Source: Bacteroidales bacterium (GTDB lineage Bacteria > Bacteroidota > Bacteroidia > Bacteroidales > UBA932). Taken from it: a DNA stretch of 64,000 nt. Location of the stretch: NCBI GenBank assembly GCA_017631435.1, contig JAGBTG010000027.1:22286-86285 (forward strand). Reading direction: 5' to 3'. A model generated the notes under the pieces. It was not told where the DNA came from. It ran no database searches and worked only from the letters and a program-made list of their open reading frames with translations. The position numbers and the translations under genes were made by a program. Below are positions 36,101-45,701 of this stretch, in pieces. The stretch's first letter is position 1. The number at the start of each line of letters is the position of its first letter.

Positions 36101-38107
36101 CTATCTGCCACTATATTTTTTTATTGCAGGCAGAACTACAGCCTCAAAAATATCTCTTCTTATTATCCTGTAATGGGGCTTATATGCCTGATTATAAGTA
36201 TCACTATGATGCACCACATACTTACCCTCCTTAATTAGCGAAGATATGCGGGACGCATCCCTGGAAAATCCCTTTATACCCGGAGCTTTCTTCTTTACAA
36301 CCCTCTTTATCACATTCCACTCATCCAACCACTCCTGTGTAACATCAGGTTCCTGCCCGCCACCGGCAATAAAAGCATCCGCAAACTCTTCCACACTCAT
36401 AATGCCGTCTGCAATGACATCCAGACTTACCTGATAATAATTGTGCCTCCATCCGCACGGATCATAGTAGCTCTTTTCAGCAACGCAAGTCTGCACCGTA
36501 TCCGCACCGGCCGCACCAGCCTCCGCCGGATATACAACCATAGCCGGAGCCCTCTCCAATATCATCTTCTTCACTTCCCTGTTCAGGTAGCCAATAACCT
36601 GTTCCCTTGAAGCCATAATATGGCTGGGCCCGAAATAGTCCTGAAAATTGCTCTTGTATATATCCTGAAGCGTAGCCTGCGGATAATTCCTGCACATCTG
36701 CTCCACAAAATTCTCCAATGCAACCATATCCACCGGTGCATAATCCAGTTCAACTACCCTCATATCTGCAGGAGAGGATGCATTTTTCTCCCCCAACTGA
36801 ACTGTAATACCTCCCTCAACTTTCCGGTATTTTAGAGGGGACCCATCGGGAAAACTCCTGCACTCAACTATACCTGTATCCTCCAATGGTACAAAAATCT
36901 CTGTTGTATCCTTGAACACATGGAGGAAATTCCTGTGCCCCTTCCTGGTTGAAACTCCCCACGGCTGCTCCGGAACAAGGCCGGCTGTGGTTCCATAAAT
37001 GGTCTCACCATAGATATCCATCCACTCACCAATAGCTTTCAGGCGTACCAATGATTCGTCGGGAAGAGTACCATCAGGTCTTGGACCAATATTCAGAAGA
37101 AGGTTTGCCCCCTTTGCTGCGGTCTGCACAAGGTATTTTATAAGGAAATCCACAGATTTGTAGGTGGTATCTGTAATCCTGTATCCCCAGGAGCGGTTCA
37201 TTGTCTGGCAGGTTTCCAGCGGCAGCACCGTGCTTATGGCCTGCTCGGAGTAACCGTAAAGGTTCTGGCCGGGGATATCCCTCTCAAAAATCTGGATATC
37301 CTCTCCAGGGAACGGATCCATATGGTGGTTGTTTCCCACAAGACATGAAGGCTGCAGCTTATGGATAAGCGAATACTGGGCTGCAAGGTTCCAGGTTTCT
37401 GCCTTGAGGCCATTCTCCTGCCGGTCGCGGTCCCACAGGCCGTCAAACCAGATTGCTCCAATGGGACCATAGTTTGTAAGGAGTTCCGTAAGCTGGGTAT
37501 CCATAAATTTGAGGTAGTTCTCATATGCCCAATTGGTCTGGAACACCGCAGAATCAATCTGTGGAAGTTTCTGACCATTGAAATATCCGGTTCTGCCCGT
37601 TCCACGGCCGGTACGTCCTACAGGATAATAATCCTCCCTACCCCAGTCTATATGGGAATAGTAAAGGTGGAGCCTTACCCCCTGCTTGTGGCACTCATCT
37701 GCAATCTCAGCCAGAATATCCCTTTTGAAAGGGGTGGCATCAACGGAGTTGTAAGGGCTTGCCTTGGTATGGAAAATGGAAAATCCATCATGGTGTCTTG
37801 AGGTAATGCATATATATTTTGCTCCCGACAGTTTTATTGCCTTCACCCACTCGTGGGCATTGAAGTTCACAGGATAGAACCCTCCTGCCAGTTTCTCATA
37901 CTCTTTGTAATTGATCTTCTTATTGTGCATTACCCACTCACCGTCACCCAACATGGAGTAAATTCCCCAATGGATGAATATTCCAAAACGGGCCTGGTCA
38001 AACTCCTGTCTGCTCTGCATGTTCTGTGGAGAGGGAACATATCCCGGCTGTGCTGAAGCCACAAATGGGACAAGGGCCAAAAGCACACACATTAGTTTTA
38101 ATTTCAT
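36101..38107 (-). CDS. Alpha-L-fucosidase (GH29) fused to a C-terminal domain of unknown function
   Basis: A 668-aa secreted glycosidase that removes fucose from host or dietary glycans. The signal peptide ends FVASAQ. The GH29 domain (about 30-400) has FGIFIHWGIYS, SRHHDGFSIF and GAIWFDGLWD, in which the Asp of WFDG is the predicted nucleophile. After a short beta domain, residues about 455-668 (LQDIYKSNFQDYFGPSHI ... YYDPCGWRHNYYQVSLD ... KPHYRIIRRDIFE) match a protein I remember as free-standing in Bacteroides. The fusion is unusual. It is divergent from the aldo/keto reductase. Confidence 0.9.
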   Translation of the reverse strand: MKLKLMCVLLALVPFVASAQPGYVPSPQNMQSRQEFDQARFGIFIHWGIYSMLGDGEWVMHNKKINYKEYEKLAGGFYPVNFNAHEWVKAIKLSGAKYICITSRHHDGFSIFHTKASPYNSVDATPFKRDILAEIADECHKQGVRLHLYYSHIDWGREDYYPVGRTGRGTGRTGYFNGQKLPQIDSAVFQTNWAYENYLKFMDTQLTELLTNYGPIGAIWFDGLWDRDRQENGLKAETWNLAAQYSLIHKLQPSCLVGNNHHMDPFPGEDIQIFERDIPGQNLYGYSEQAISTVLPLETCQTMNRSWGYRITDTTYKSVDFLIKYLVQTAAKGANLLLNIGPRPDGTLPDESLVRLKAIGEWMDIYGETIYGTTAGLVPEQPWGVSTRKGHRNFLHVFKDTTEIFVPLEDTGIVECRSFPDGSPLKYRKVEGGITVQLGEKNASSPADMRVVELDYAPVDMVALENFVEQMCRNYPQATLQDIYKSNFQDYFGPSHIMASREQVIGYLNREVKKMILERAPAMVVYPAEAGAAGADTVQTCVAEKSYYDPCGWRHNYYQVSLDVIADGIMSVEEFADAFIAGGGQEPDVTQEWLDEWNVIKRVVKKKAPGIKGFSRDASRISSLIKEGKYVVHHSDTYNQAYKPHYRIIRRDIFEAVVLPAIKKYSGR

Positions 38108-38163
38108 AGTCTTGAACGGTTGTATCTTATAATTTACAGTTAGTAAAAGTATAAAAAATTACT

Positions 38164-38171
38164 TAACTTTA
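38164..38171 (+). promoter_or_regulatory. Probable -7 box upstream of the aldo/keto reductase gene
   Basis: TAACTTTA followed by CACCC, the same variant as upstream of purB. A counterpart for the divergent fucosidase is TACTTTTA on the minus strand at 38144-38151. Confidence 0.4.
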
Positions 38172-38192
38172 CACCCTCTAATTCAAATTCTT

Positions 38193-39545
38193 ATGACACA
38201 AGACAAAAAACTCATAACCCGCCGCCAGGCCCTCAAGCACTTGGGGTTTGGTGCATTGGCAATTGCTGCGGGATACAGCCTTGTTACAAGCTGCAAGGGA
38301 AAAGTTAAGGAAGAGGCCGCAAACGGAACGCTTGTAATGGCAAAGAAAATGGACGAACTTACAGGAAAGGAGATCTCTTTGCTTGGATACGGCTGCATGA
38401 GATTCCCTACATACGAAACAGGTGAGACAGATGCCAGAGGCAGAAAAGTAAAGGCCATAGATATGGAGAAATCCAAAGCCCTCATTGAGTATGCTTACGC
38501 AAACGGAATCACACACTATGACACAGCGTGGAACTACCATAACGGCAAATCTGCAGAGGCAATAGGGTCATTGCTTAAAGGCTATCCTCGCGAGAGCTTC
38601 ACCCTTTGCAACAAGATGCCTGGCTGGCTCATCACAGGTCCGGAGAAAGCAAAGGAGTTGTTTGAAACACAGCTTCAGCAGTGCGGCGTAGAGTACTTCG
38701 ACTACTACTTGTGCCACGCCATTTCAAACCAGGATGGCTACGACAAGCCATATGAGGAGTTTGGCGGCTACGAGGTTCTTGCCAAAGAGAAAGAGGCAGG
38801 CAGAATCAAGAGACTTGGTTTCTCGTTCCACGGCACCAAAGAACTTTTTACATACATATTGGACAAACGCCAGTGGGATTTTGTGCTTCTTCAGATAAAC
38901 TACATGGACTGGGTTGACGAGGAGGCTGAGTTCTTCTACAATGAGGCTGCCCGCAGAGGTATCCCTTGTATGGTTATGGAGCCGCTTCTTGGAGGTTCAC
39001 TTGCAAGCCTTACCCCTGATGCAAACGAAATTCTTGAAAAGGCAGCTCCTGGCATGTCAATTGCATCATGGGCATTCCGTTATGTAGGCTCGCTTCCAAA
39101 TGTGCTTTGCGTATTGAGCGGAATGACACAGATGGAGCACCTGAAGGAGAACATCAATACATTCAGCAACTTCAAGCCGCTATCAGACAAGGAGAGGGAG
39201 GCTCTCCAGCTTGCAATTGCAGAATACAGGAAATTCCCTCAGATTGGATGTACAACCTGCAGATACTGTATGCCTTGCAAATACGGAGTAGATATCCCTG
39301 CAATCTTCAACGCATACAACAAGTGTGTGAAAGAGAGCAACATCCCAGATTTGAACGGCCCTAGGGACGGCAAGTTTGAGAAGAAGAAACGTGCATTCCT
39401 TGCAACCTACAACAACATGGTTCCTGAGGGGGCAAGGGCAGACAGGTGTATCAACTGCGGAGCCTGCAAGGGTGTATGCCCACAGAGAATGGATGTTCCT
39501 CAGCTGATCACAAACATTAAAAAACTTGTAAAGGAAATTGAATAA
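38193..39545 (+). CDS. Exported aldo/keto reductase with C-terminal 4Fe-4S clusters
   Basis: A 450-aa protein with a Tat-like signal: RRQALKHLGFGA followed by a hydrophobic stretch and LVTSC, so a Tat-exported lipoprotein is likely. The aldo/keto reductase barrel follows (LGYGCMRFPTY, HYDTAWNYHNGKS, GFSFHG). The C-terminus has two cysteine clusters, CTTCRYCMPCKYGVD and CINCGACKGVCPQRMD, as in the Fe-S dicluster-containing AKR family. The Tat signal fits cofactor loading before export. The next gene overlaps its stop. Confidence 0.9.
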   Translation: MTQDKKLITRRQALKHLGFGALAIAAGYSLVTSCKGKVKEEAANGTLVMAKKMDELTGKEISLLGYGCMRFPTYETGETDARGRKVKAIDMEKSKALIEYAYANGITHYDTAWNYHNGKSAEAIGSLLKGYPRESFTLCNKMPGWLITGPEKAKELFETQLQQCGVEYFDYYLCHAISNQDGYDKPYEEFGGYEVLAKEKEAGRIKRLGFSFHGTKELFTYILDKRQWDFVLLQINYMDWVDEEAEFFYNEAARRGIPCMVMEPLLGGSLASLTPDANEILEKAAPGMSIASWAFRYVGSLPNVLCVLSGMTQMEHLKENINTFSNFKPLSDKEREALQLAIAEYRKFPQIGCTTCRYCMPCKYGVDIPAIFNAYNKCVKESNIPDLNGPRDGKFEKKKRAFLATYNNMVPEGARADRCINCGACKGVCPQRMDVPQLITNIKKLVKEIE

Positions 39546-40833
39546 CCTTAAACGGAAACATATCACATACATGGCCATCACTGCTGCAATTGCGGTGATG
39601 GCTATTGTATTGTCCGTTTCCAAAGCCGGATGCAGCAATGAGGTGGAACCTGAGCCCGAAACTCCTACCCCATTGCATCACCTTATGGACAACTCACTGT
39701 GCGAATATGAGGAGACCAGGAGGTTTGATGCATCCATAAACCGTTTCATGCGCTACTGGGGAATCAGGGGCGGTTCCTTTGCCCTCATGAGAAACGACAG
39801 CCTTCTGTATGCCAAAGGATACGGCTTTGCCAACATGCAGGACAGCATCCCATGTGAAGTGAGGAACATATTCAGGGTTGCATCTGTTTCAAAACTCCTC
39901 ACAGCAGTGGCCGTAATGCACCTTGAGGAGACAGGCCAGCTTTCAACACAGGACTTTGTATTTGGAGAGGAGGGTATACTCAACGATTCACTGTTCCTGG
40001 ATTACCGCGACAAAAAAATAAAGAAAGTTACCGTTGAACATTTGCTCAGACACACCAGCGGCTTCTCCAACCCCCACGGAGATGCAGCCTTCAATATGGA
40101 ACTTGTAGCCAAGTTCCTGGACAAACCCCTTCCACTGAGTATGGATGACATGGTACTGTACGCATCCAAAAACAAGCTCAGAGCCATGCCGGGAGGAAGA
40201 TTCAACTACTCAAACCTTGGGTACATTGTACTCTCTAAAGTAATTGAGAAGGTATCCGGCATACCATACGAAACATATATTAAAGACAGCATCCTGGCCC
40301 CTATAGGGTGCTATGACATTCATCTTGCAAACAACTATTCAGATGGGTTCAGGGAGAATGAAGTAACCTACTATGAGGTTAAGGAGGCAGAACTTGTACC
40401 GGCATATGACGGTACAGATACTTTAGTGATGAAAAGCCTAGGCGGCAACGATGTCCGCGGCCTGTATGGTGCCGGAGGATGGGTTGCCTCACCGGTGGAG
40501 CTGCTGAAACTGGTTTCTGCAATAAACAAATGCCCCGTAAGGGAAGATTTCCTTACACCAGAAAGCATAGATTTCATGACCCCATACGGCAAAAATGCCA
40601 AACCTGCAGGATGGGCCAGCTCAAGTGCAAAATTCTGGCTCAGAAGCGGATCGATGTCAGGAACAAGTGCCCTCATAAAGGCACAGAAAGACGGATACTC
40701 CTGGGTATTCATCTCCAACAGTTCTTCATGGATTGGCCCGGGATTGGCCCGCCAAATGAACAGGGAGATTACCCAAGCACTCCGCAAAGTAAAAAAATGG
40801 CCGGAGGCAGACTACTTTGCACTCCAGCCATAA
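39538..40833 (+). CDS. Class C beta-lactamase-family serine hydrolase, exported
   Basis: A 431-aa penicillin-binding-protein-fold hydrolase. The nucleophile motif is SVSK (VASVSKLLTAVAV) and the Tyr motif is YSNLG; the third triad (KTG/HTG type) is less clear. Such proteins are usually D-Ala-D-Ala peptidases or esterases, not resistance enzymes. I kept the TTG start at 39538, because it supplies the basic KRKH before the membrane-spanning signal that ends AGC; ATG 39571 would give a signal without charge. The TTG overlaps the upstream stop (TTGAATAA). Confidence 0.85.
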   Translation: MNNLKRKHITYMAITAAIAVMAIVLSVSKAGCSNEVEPEPETPTPLHHLMDNSLCEYEETRRFDASINRFMRYWGIRGGSFALMRNDSLLYAKGYGFANMQDSIPCEVRNIFRVASVSKLLTAVAVMHLEETGQLSTQDFVFGEEGILNDSLFLDYRDKKIKKVTVEHLLRHTSGFSNPHGDAAFNMELVAKFLDKPLPLSMDDMVLYASKNKLRAMPGGRFNYSNLGYIVLSKVIEKVSGIPYETYIKDSILAPIGCYDIHLANNYSDGFRENEVTYYEVKEAELVPAYDGTDTLVMKSLGGNDVRGLYGAGGWVASPVELLKLVSAINKCPVREDFLTPESIDFMTPYGKNAKPAGWASSSAKFWLRSGSMSGTSALIKAQKDGYSWVFISNSSSWIGPGLARQMNREITQALRKVKKWPEADYFALQP

Positions 40834-40853
40834 ATATCCTTCATCCCGACAGT

Positions 40854-42122
40854 TTATTTCACCCACACGTTGAGTATCTCGCCTATGTACATCTTGTGCA
40901 TTGGCTGCGCTGCCCTTTTTGCCCTTTCTGCAGGATCTGCAATTGCATCCGGTGAAAGGGACTGTGAAAGCATCTTCCTGCACTCCACCACCATCCAGGC
41001 CTGTGAGAATGCCATTGCACCATTCTCAGTCTCCATTGGGGTAAGACCGGAACCTTTTACCTTGTCCTCATCCCTACCGGATTTGGTACCGCAATACTGG
41101 AGGGCATCCCTGTAAGCCTCTGTATAGAAAGTAAGTGTAAAGGTATCTGAACCTTCTATTACAGAATAGGTATATCTTGCAGGATTTATAAAACATATTG
41201 CCACCGGCTTGTTGTACAGGATTCCAAAACCTCCCCAGCTGGCTGTCATCATATTGAACTTCTCCCTGTTGCCAGCAGTTATGAGCATCCAGTCCTGTGA
41301 AATCATCTTCATTACATTGCCGGGGATTTTGTCGGGAGCAATCTTCCTGTACCCTTCCATTCCTGAACTTTGATTCTCTGGGACTGCGGCGGTCTGCTGA
41401 GGCTGATATACCTGCTGAGGCTGCTGGACTGCCACTGCCGGAGCAACTGTCTGCTGGGGTGCTGCAGGTTGGGATGCTGCCGGTTGAGGTGCAGTTGCCG
41501 CAATCTGTGGCATCACCTTGGAGAGTTCCGCCACACCTTCAACGCTGCAATACTTCATCCCTTCCCTGAAAGAGGCAAACGCCTCCTGGGCCGCATCTAT
41601 TGTCTTCCTCCTGAACTTACCGGTAATTGGAAGGAGTTTTGTCCCCTTCTTGTTAACCGCATCTGCGTATGTGATATAGTCCTCGGCTAAAATTGTCTCA
41701 TTTCCGGTACCGTCATTGTAATTGTACCTTATCCTCTCCATATCCAGAACACACTCACCATCCTTTATGTAGAGTGTAAGGACATACTCCATATCGGCCT
41801 TGTCGTATGCAAATGCACTCTTCTGGAATATCAGTTCTTTATGGGCTACAGCCACAATCTTCTCTCCCTCATCAGTCACTATTCTGTTACGTCCTTTATT
41901 CTCCTGTTCCAGATATTTTCCCAACCACTCCATAGCAATGGTACGGGCTTGCTGGTATGAACATCCCTGTACAAGTGTTACCGCATCTGAAAATACAACT
42001 TTACCGTCTTTCATAACCACGGCATCCTGGGCAAGGTACTTGCTCATATCCATATCTTTATCTTGTCCAAAACCTGCTGCGCAAACCAATATGGCCAACG
42101 CCAATACAAAAATCCTCTTCAT
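40854..42122 (-). CDS. Exported DUF4468 + flavin-reductase-like fusion
   Basis: A 422-aa protein with a cleavable signal (residues 1-20, ending AGFGQ). The N-terminal ~170 residues resemble the DUF4468 TBP-like domain of secreted Bacteroidetes proteins. A Gln/Pro/Ala-rich linker (about 205-255) follows. Residues about 260-422 are a flavin-reductase-like split barrel: WMLITAGNREKFNMMTASWGG, KPVAICFINPARYTY, and the ending MYIGEILNVWVK. The latter domain is normally a cytosolic FMN-binding protein; here it would be exported. It is convergent with the serine hydrolase and divergent from cydA. Confidence 0.85.
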   Translation of the reverse strand: MKRIFVLALAILVCAAGFGQDKDMDMSKYLAQDAVVMKDGKVVFSDAVTLVQGCSYQQARTIAMEWLGKYLEQENKGRNRIVTDEGEKIVAVAHKELIFQKSAFAYDKADMEYVLTLYIKDGECVLDMERIRYNYNDGTGNETILAEDYITYADAVNKKGTKLLPITGKFRRKTIDAAQEAFASFREGMKYCSVEGVAELSKVMPQIAATAPQPAASQPAAPQQTVAPAVAVQQPQQVYQPQQTAAVPENQSSGMEGYRKIAPDKIPGNVMKMISQDWMLITAGNREKFNMMTASWGGFGILYNKPVAICFINPARYTYSVIEGSDTFTLTFYTEAYRDALQYCGTKSGRDEDKVKGSGLTPMETENGAMAFSQAWMVVECRKMLSQSLSPDAIADPAERAKRAAQPMHKMYIGEILNVWVK

Positions 42123-42161
42123 TTGTTTAATATTAAATTTGAATCTAAGATAGCAATTTTT

Positions 42162-42169
42162 TATATTTA
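42162..42169 (+). promoter_or_regulatory. Possible -7 box upstream of cydA
   Basis: TATATTTA, one base off TAnnTTTG, about 22 bp before ATG 42191. For the divergent gene TATCTTAG is present on the minus strand at 42145-42152. Confidence 0.35.
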
Positions 42170-42190
42170 CATGTACAAAAACAGAGCACT

Positions 42191-43714
42191 ATGACACTTT
42201 CATTGAATCTTGTAGAGGCCTCAAGGCTGCAGTTTGCCCTAACGGCCATGTTCCACTGGATCTTTGTCCCCCTCACTCTGGGACTCTCAATCCTAATTGG
42301 AATAATGGAGACAAAGTATTATCTGTCGGGAAGCCAATTATGGAAAAAGATGACAAAATTCTGGATGCGCATCTTTGCGGTAAACTTTGCCATTGGCCTG
42401 GCAACGGGAATCATCCTGGAATTTGAATTCGGTACAAACTGGAGCAACTACTCCTGGTTTGTGGGTGACATTTTTGGTGCGCCGCTGGCCATTGAGGGTA
42501 TACTTGCATTCTTTATGGAGAGCACCTTCTTTGCAGTGATGTATTTTGGATGGGACAAGGTTTCAAAGAAATTCCACCTTCTAAGTACCTGGTTAACAGC
42601 CATTGGTACAAACATATCGGCATTATGGATCCTTACGGCAAATGCCTGGATGCAATACCCTGTAGGGGTACAGTTCAACCCCGAGACCGCACGCAACGAG
42701 ATGGTAGATTTCTGGGCCATCCTCCTTTCCCCAATGTCTGTGAACAAGATTGTACATACCGTAACCAACGGATTTGTGCTGGCAGCAGTAGTGGTGATTG
42801 GAATCTCGTGCTGGTATCTTCTGAAGAAAAGGGAGAGGGAGTTCTCAATCAAATCAATCTGGACAGCTGCAATTTTTGGCCTTGTATCCAGCGCCATCCT
42901 CATCTTCTCAGGAGACTCTTCTGCAGTGCAGGTGTACAGGCACCAGCCAATGAAATTTGCCGCAATGGAGGGACTGTATGAAGGTGAGCGCGGGGGAGCC
43001 CTTACCGCATTCGGTATCCTCAACCCCAAGAAAGAATACGGCAACAATGAAGATCCGTTCCTGTTCAAGGTAGATATCCCATATGCCCTCTCCATTTTGG
43101 CAGAGAAGCAGCTGGATGCATATGTACCGGGCATCAACAACATCATAGAAGGAGTTGAATACTCCAACTCACCGGGCGACACCACAGTGATGATTCCGTT
43201 CCAGGAGAAGGTTGCCAAAGGAACCGCAGCAATCCAATCCCTTAAGAACGGGGAGGAGATTAATCCCGACGATTACAAATATTTCGGCTACGGATACCTC
43301 AAGACCCCGCAGGAGAGCATCCCTCCAATTGCCCTCACATTCTACTCGTTCAGGATAATGGTAGCCTTGGGATGCCTGTTTGTACTGCTGTTTATGGCAA
43401 TGATCTGGGGCATCTGGAAAGAGCAGAAAGGGAACTTCCGCCTTGACAGCTGCAAATGGCTCCTTTACGGCGCAATAATATGTGTTCCGTTGGTTTATAT
43501 CTGCTCACAATGCGGATGGATTGTAGCAGAGGTTGGCCGCCAGCCTTGGACAGTGCAGGACCTTCTTCCTGTACAGGCATCGGTTTCAGGTGTATCCGCA
43601 TCCAACGTTACAGTAACCATGATCATATTCTTTGTCCTCTTCACAGCATTGCTGGCTGCAGAACTCAAGATCATGTTCTCACAGATAAAGAAAGGTCCGC
43701 AGGAGGAGCAATAA
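42191..43714 (+). CDS. cydA: Cytochrome bd ubiquinol oxidase subunit I
   Basis: The quinol-oxidising, heme-bearing subunit of the high-affinity bd oxidase in the inner membrane. The 507-aa protein has FHWIFVPLTLG with the heme His near residue 22, GDIFGAPLAIEGILAFFMESTF with the conserved Glu pair, and VHTVTNGFVLAA with the second heme His. The Q-loop is of intermediate length. It allows an anaerobe to remove traces of oxygen. cydB begins 23 nt downstream. Confidence 0.97.
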   Translation: MTLSLNLVEASRLQFALTAMFHWIFVPLTLGLSILIGIMETKYYLSGSQLWKKMTKFWMRIFAVNFAIGLATGIILEFEFGTNWSNYSWFVGDIFGAPLAIEGILAFFMESTFFAVMYFGWDKVSKKFHLLSTWLTAIGTNISALWILTANAWMQYPVGVQFNPETARNEMVDFWAILLSPMSVNKIVHTVTNGFVLAAVVVIGISCWYLLKKREREFSIKSIWTAAIFGLVSSAILIFSGDSSAVQVYRHQPMKFAAMEGLYEGERGGALTAFGILNPKKEYGNNEDPFLFKVDIPYALSILAEKQLDAYVPGINNIIEGVEYSNSPGDTTVMIPFQEKVAKGTAAIQSLKNGEEINPDDYKYFGYGYLKTPQESIPPIALTFYSFRIMVALGCLFVLLFMAMIWGIWKEQKGNFRLDSCKWLLYGAIICVPLVYICSQCGWIVAEVGRQPWTVQDLLPVQASVSGVSASNVTVTMIIFFVLFTALLAAELKIMFSQIKKGPQEEQ

Positions 43715-43737
43715 TATAACACTTAAAACTTCAGGCA

Positions 43738-44862
43738 ATGGAAACTTTACATTTTCTACAACAATACTGGTGGGCAGTAGTCTCGCTGCTTGGTGCACTC
43801 CTTGTATTCCTCATGTTTGTTCAGGGAGGCCAGACCCTCCTTTTTGGAATAGCCAAGGATGAAGATGAAAAACGGTTCATCATCTCCACCCTGGGACACA
43901 AATGGGAAATCACCTACACCACCCTTGTAACCTTTGGCGGTGCGGCTTTCGCCTCGTTCCCACTATTCTACTCAACCAGCTTTGGCGGGGCATACTGGCT
44001 ATGGCTGCTCATACTTTTCCTCTTTGTGCTGCAGGCTGTATCATATGAATTCCGCGACAAACAGGGAAACCTCTTTGGCAAGAAAAGCTATGACACATTC
44101 CTCTTCCTCAACGGACTTTTGGGAACACTCCTCATAGGTGTAGCCGTAGGAACACTGTACACAGGCGGTGCTTACTACATGAACAAGGCCAATATCACCA
44201 ATGTTATTGCCCCAACCGTTTCATACTGGGCAAACGGCTGGAGAGGCATTGAATGCCTTGCAAACCCTGTAAACCTTCTTCTTGGAGTTGTGGTACTGCT
44301 GGCTGCAAGAACAATGGGTCTGTATTATACCCTATGCAATGCTCCCGCTACATTCACAGGATTTATCGGGAGGGCAAAAAAACACTTCACATTCTCTGCT
44401 GTGGCATTTGTACTGCTGTTTGTAGTGTTCCTTGCTGTACTTATGCTCATGAAAGGATATGAAGCCAACCCTGCAAATGGCGTGATCAATGAGGTTCCTT
44501 ACAAATACTTCAATAACTTCATCACCCTTGTATGGCCATTGGTACTGCTTCTTGCAGGCGTTGTACTTGTACTGTACGGACTGGGATATGCCATAATAAA
44601 AGGGAAATTCACAATGCCGGCATTTTACATCACAGGCGGAGGAATCACCCTTGCAGTATGGGCAATCCTCATATGCGCCGCATTCAACAACACCGCATAC
44701 TTCCCTTCAACAGTATCGCTGCAGGACTCACTCACACTTGCAAACAGCTCATCCAGCCAGTTCACCCTTACCGCAATGGCCATAGCCTCACTTATGGTAC
44801 CGTTCGTTGTCGCATATATAGCATACTGCTGGAAAAAACTTGGAAACACCGTAAGCAAATGA
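43738..44862 (+). CDS. cydB: Cytochrome bd ubiquinol oxidase subunit II
   Basis: A 374-aa inner-membrane partner of CydA with eight to nine membrane helices. FVQGGQTLLFGIAKDEDEKRFIISTLGHKWE is the conserved N-terminal region including the first loop, and VSYEFRDK is another family mark. No small cydX-like frame follows; instead the ferredoxin/flavodoxin gene overlaps its stop (ATGA), so the three genes are translationally linked. Confidence 0.96.
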   Translation: METLHFLQQYWWAVVSLLGALLVFLMFVQGGQTLLFGIAKDEDEKRFIISTLGHKWEITYTTLVTFGGAAFASFPLFYSTSFGGAYWLWLLILFLFVLQAVSYEFRDKQGNLFGKKSYDTFLFLNGLLGTLLIGVAVGTLYTGGAYYMNKANITNVIAPTVSYWANGWRGIECLANPVNLLLGVVVLLAARTMGLYYTLCNAPATFTGFIGRAKKHFTFSAVAFVLLFVVFLAVLMLMKGYEANPANGVINEVPYKYFNNFITLVWPLVLLLAGVVLVLYGLGYAIIKGKFTMPAFYITGGGITLAVWAILICAAFNNTAYFPSTVSLQDSLTLANSSSSQFTLTAMAIASLMVPFVVAYIAYCWKKLGNTVSK

Positions 44863-45686
44863 CAGCATCATTATACTTCAGCCCAACATACACCACCCGC
44901 ACGGTGGTTGAAACAATAGCAAAAAGCATCAACAGCACACTTGAAGCTGCCGGTAAACCTGCCGGCGGCTTCAAAAGCATAAACGTAACCACCCCAATGA
45001 TGCGCAAGGAGACTCCGTCCTTCACACAAGATGATATAGTGGTATTTGGAGTACCGGTATACATTGGCAGGGTACCCAACCTCATCAGGGACTACTTTGC
45101 CTCAATCCAGGGCAACGGAGCCATAGGAATCCCGGTAGTGGTATACGGCAACAGGGCATACGACGACGCCCTGCTGGAACTCAAGGACATAATGCAATCC
45201 AACGGCTTCAGATGCATCAGCGCGGCCGCATTCATTGGAGAGCACTCCTTCTCATATACCCTGGGTGGTGGAAGGCCTGATGCTGATGACCTCCAGAAAG
45301 CAACCGCCTACGGAGAGGAAATTGCCGGCAAGATACTTTCCGGCTATATTATTCCCGACAGTATCCAGGTACCGGGCAACTTCCCATACAGGTTCTACAA
45401 TGCCAAAAGTTCAGAAAACAAGAGCATAGATATCCGCAAGGTAAAACCCCAGACCGATCCGGAAAAATGCAACAACTGCGGCTTGTGCGCAATGCTGTGC
45501 CCAATGGGAGCCATAGACGCCACAAACTGCGCCGAAGTACCCGGCATCTGCATAAAATGCTGCGCCTGCATAAAAAAATGCAAGACCAAAGCCAAATACT
45601 TCATTGACCCAACCTACCTGGAGCACAAGGAAATTCTGGAGAAGAACTTCACCACTCCCCGCAAAGAGCCGGAGATATACTGGTAA
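44859..45686 (+). CDS. EFR1-family flavodoxin-ferredoxin fusion
   Basis: A 275-aa cytoplasmic electron-transfer protein. The N-terminal ~170 residues are flavodoxin-like (LYFSPTYTTRTVVETIA, FGVPVYIGRVP, VYGNRAYDDALLEL). The C-terminal ~65 residues hold two 4Fe-4S motifs: CNNCGLCAMLCPMGAID and CIKCCACIKKCKTKAKYF. I chose ATG 44859, which overlaps the cydB stop as ATGA, over the longer frame from 44532 that lies inside cydB. The position suggests a redox partner used under the same oxygen conditions as the oxidase. Confidence 0.92.
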   Translation: MTASLYFSPTYTTRTVVETIAKSINSTLEAAGKPAGGFKSINVTTPMMRKETPSFTQDDIVVFGVPVYIGRVPNLIRDYFASIQGNGAIGIPVVVYGNRAYDDALLELKDIMQSNGFRCISAAAFIGEHSFSYTLGGGRPDADDLQKATAYGEEIAGKILSGYIIPDSIQVPGNFPYRFYNAKSSENKSIDIRKVKPQTDPEKCNNCGLCAMLCPMGAIDATNCAEVPGICIKCCACIKKCKTKAKYFIDPTYLEHKEILEKNFTTPRKEPEIYW

Positions 45687-45701
45687 ATACTTCTGCTCGC
45701 T

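Noticed and set aside
44532-44858. Long N-terminal extension of the EFR1 protein
   Set aside because: It is inside cydB in another frame and has no flavodoxin features.
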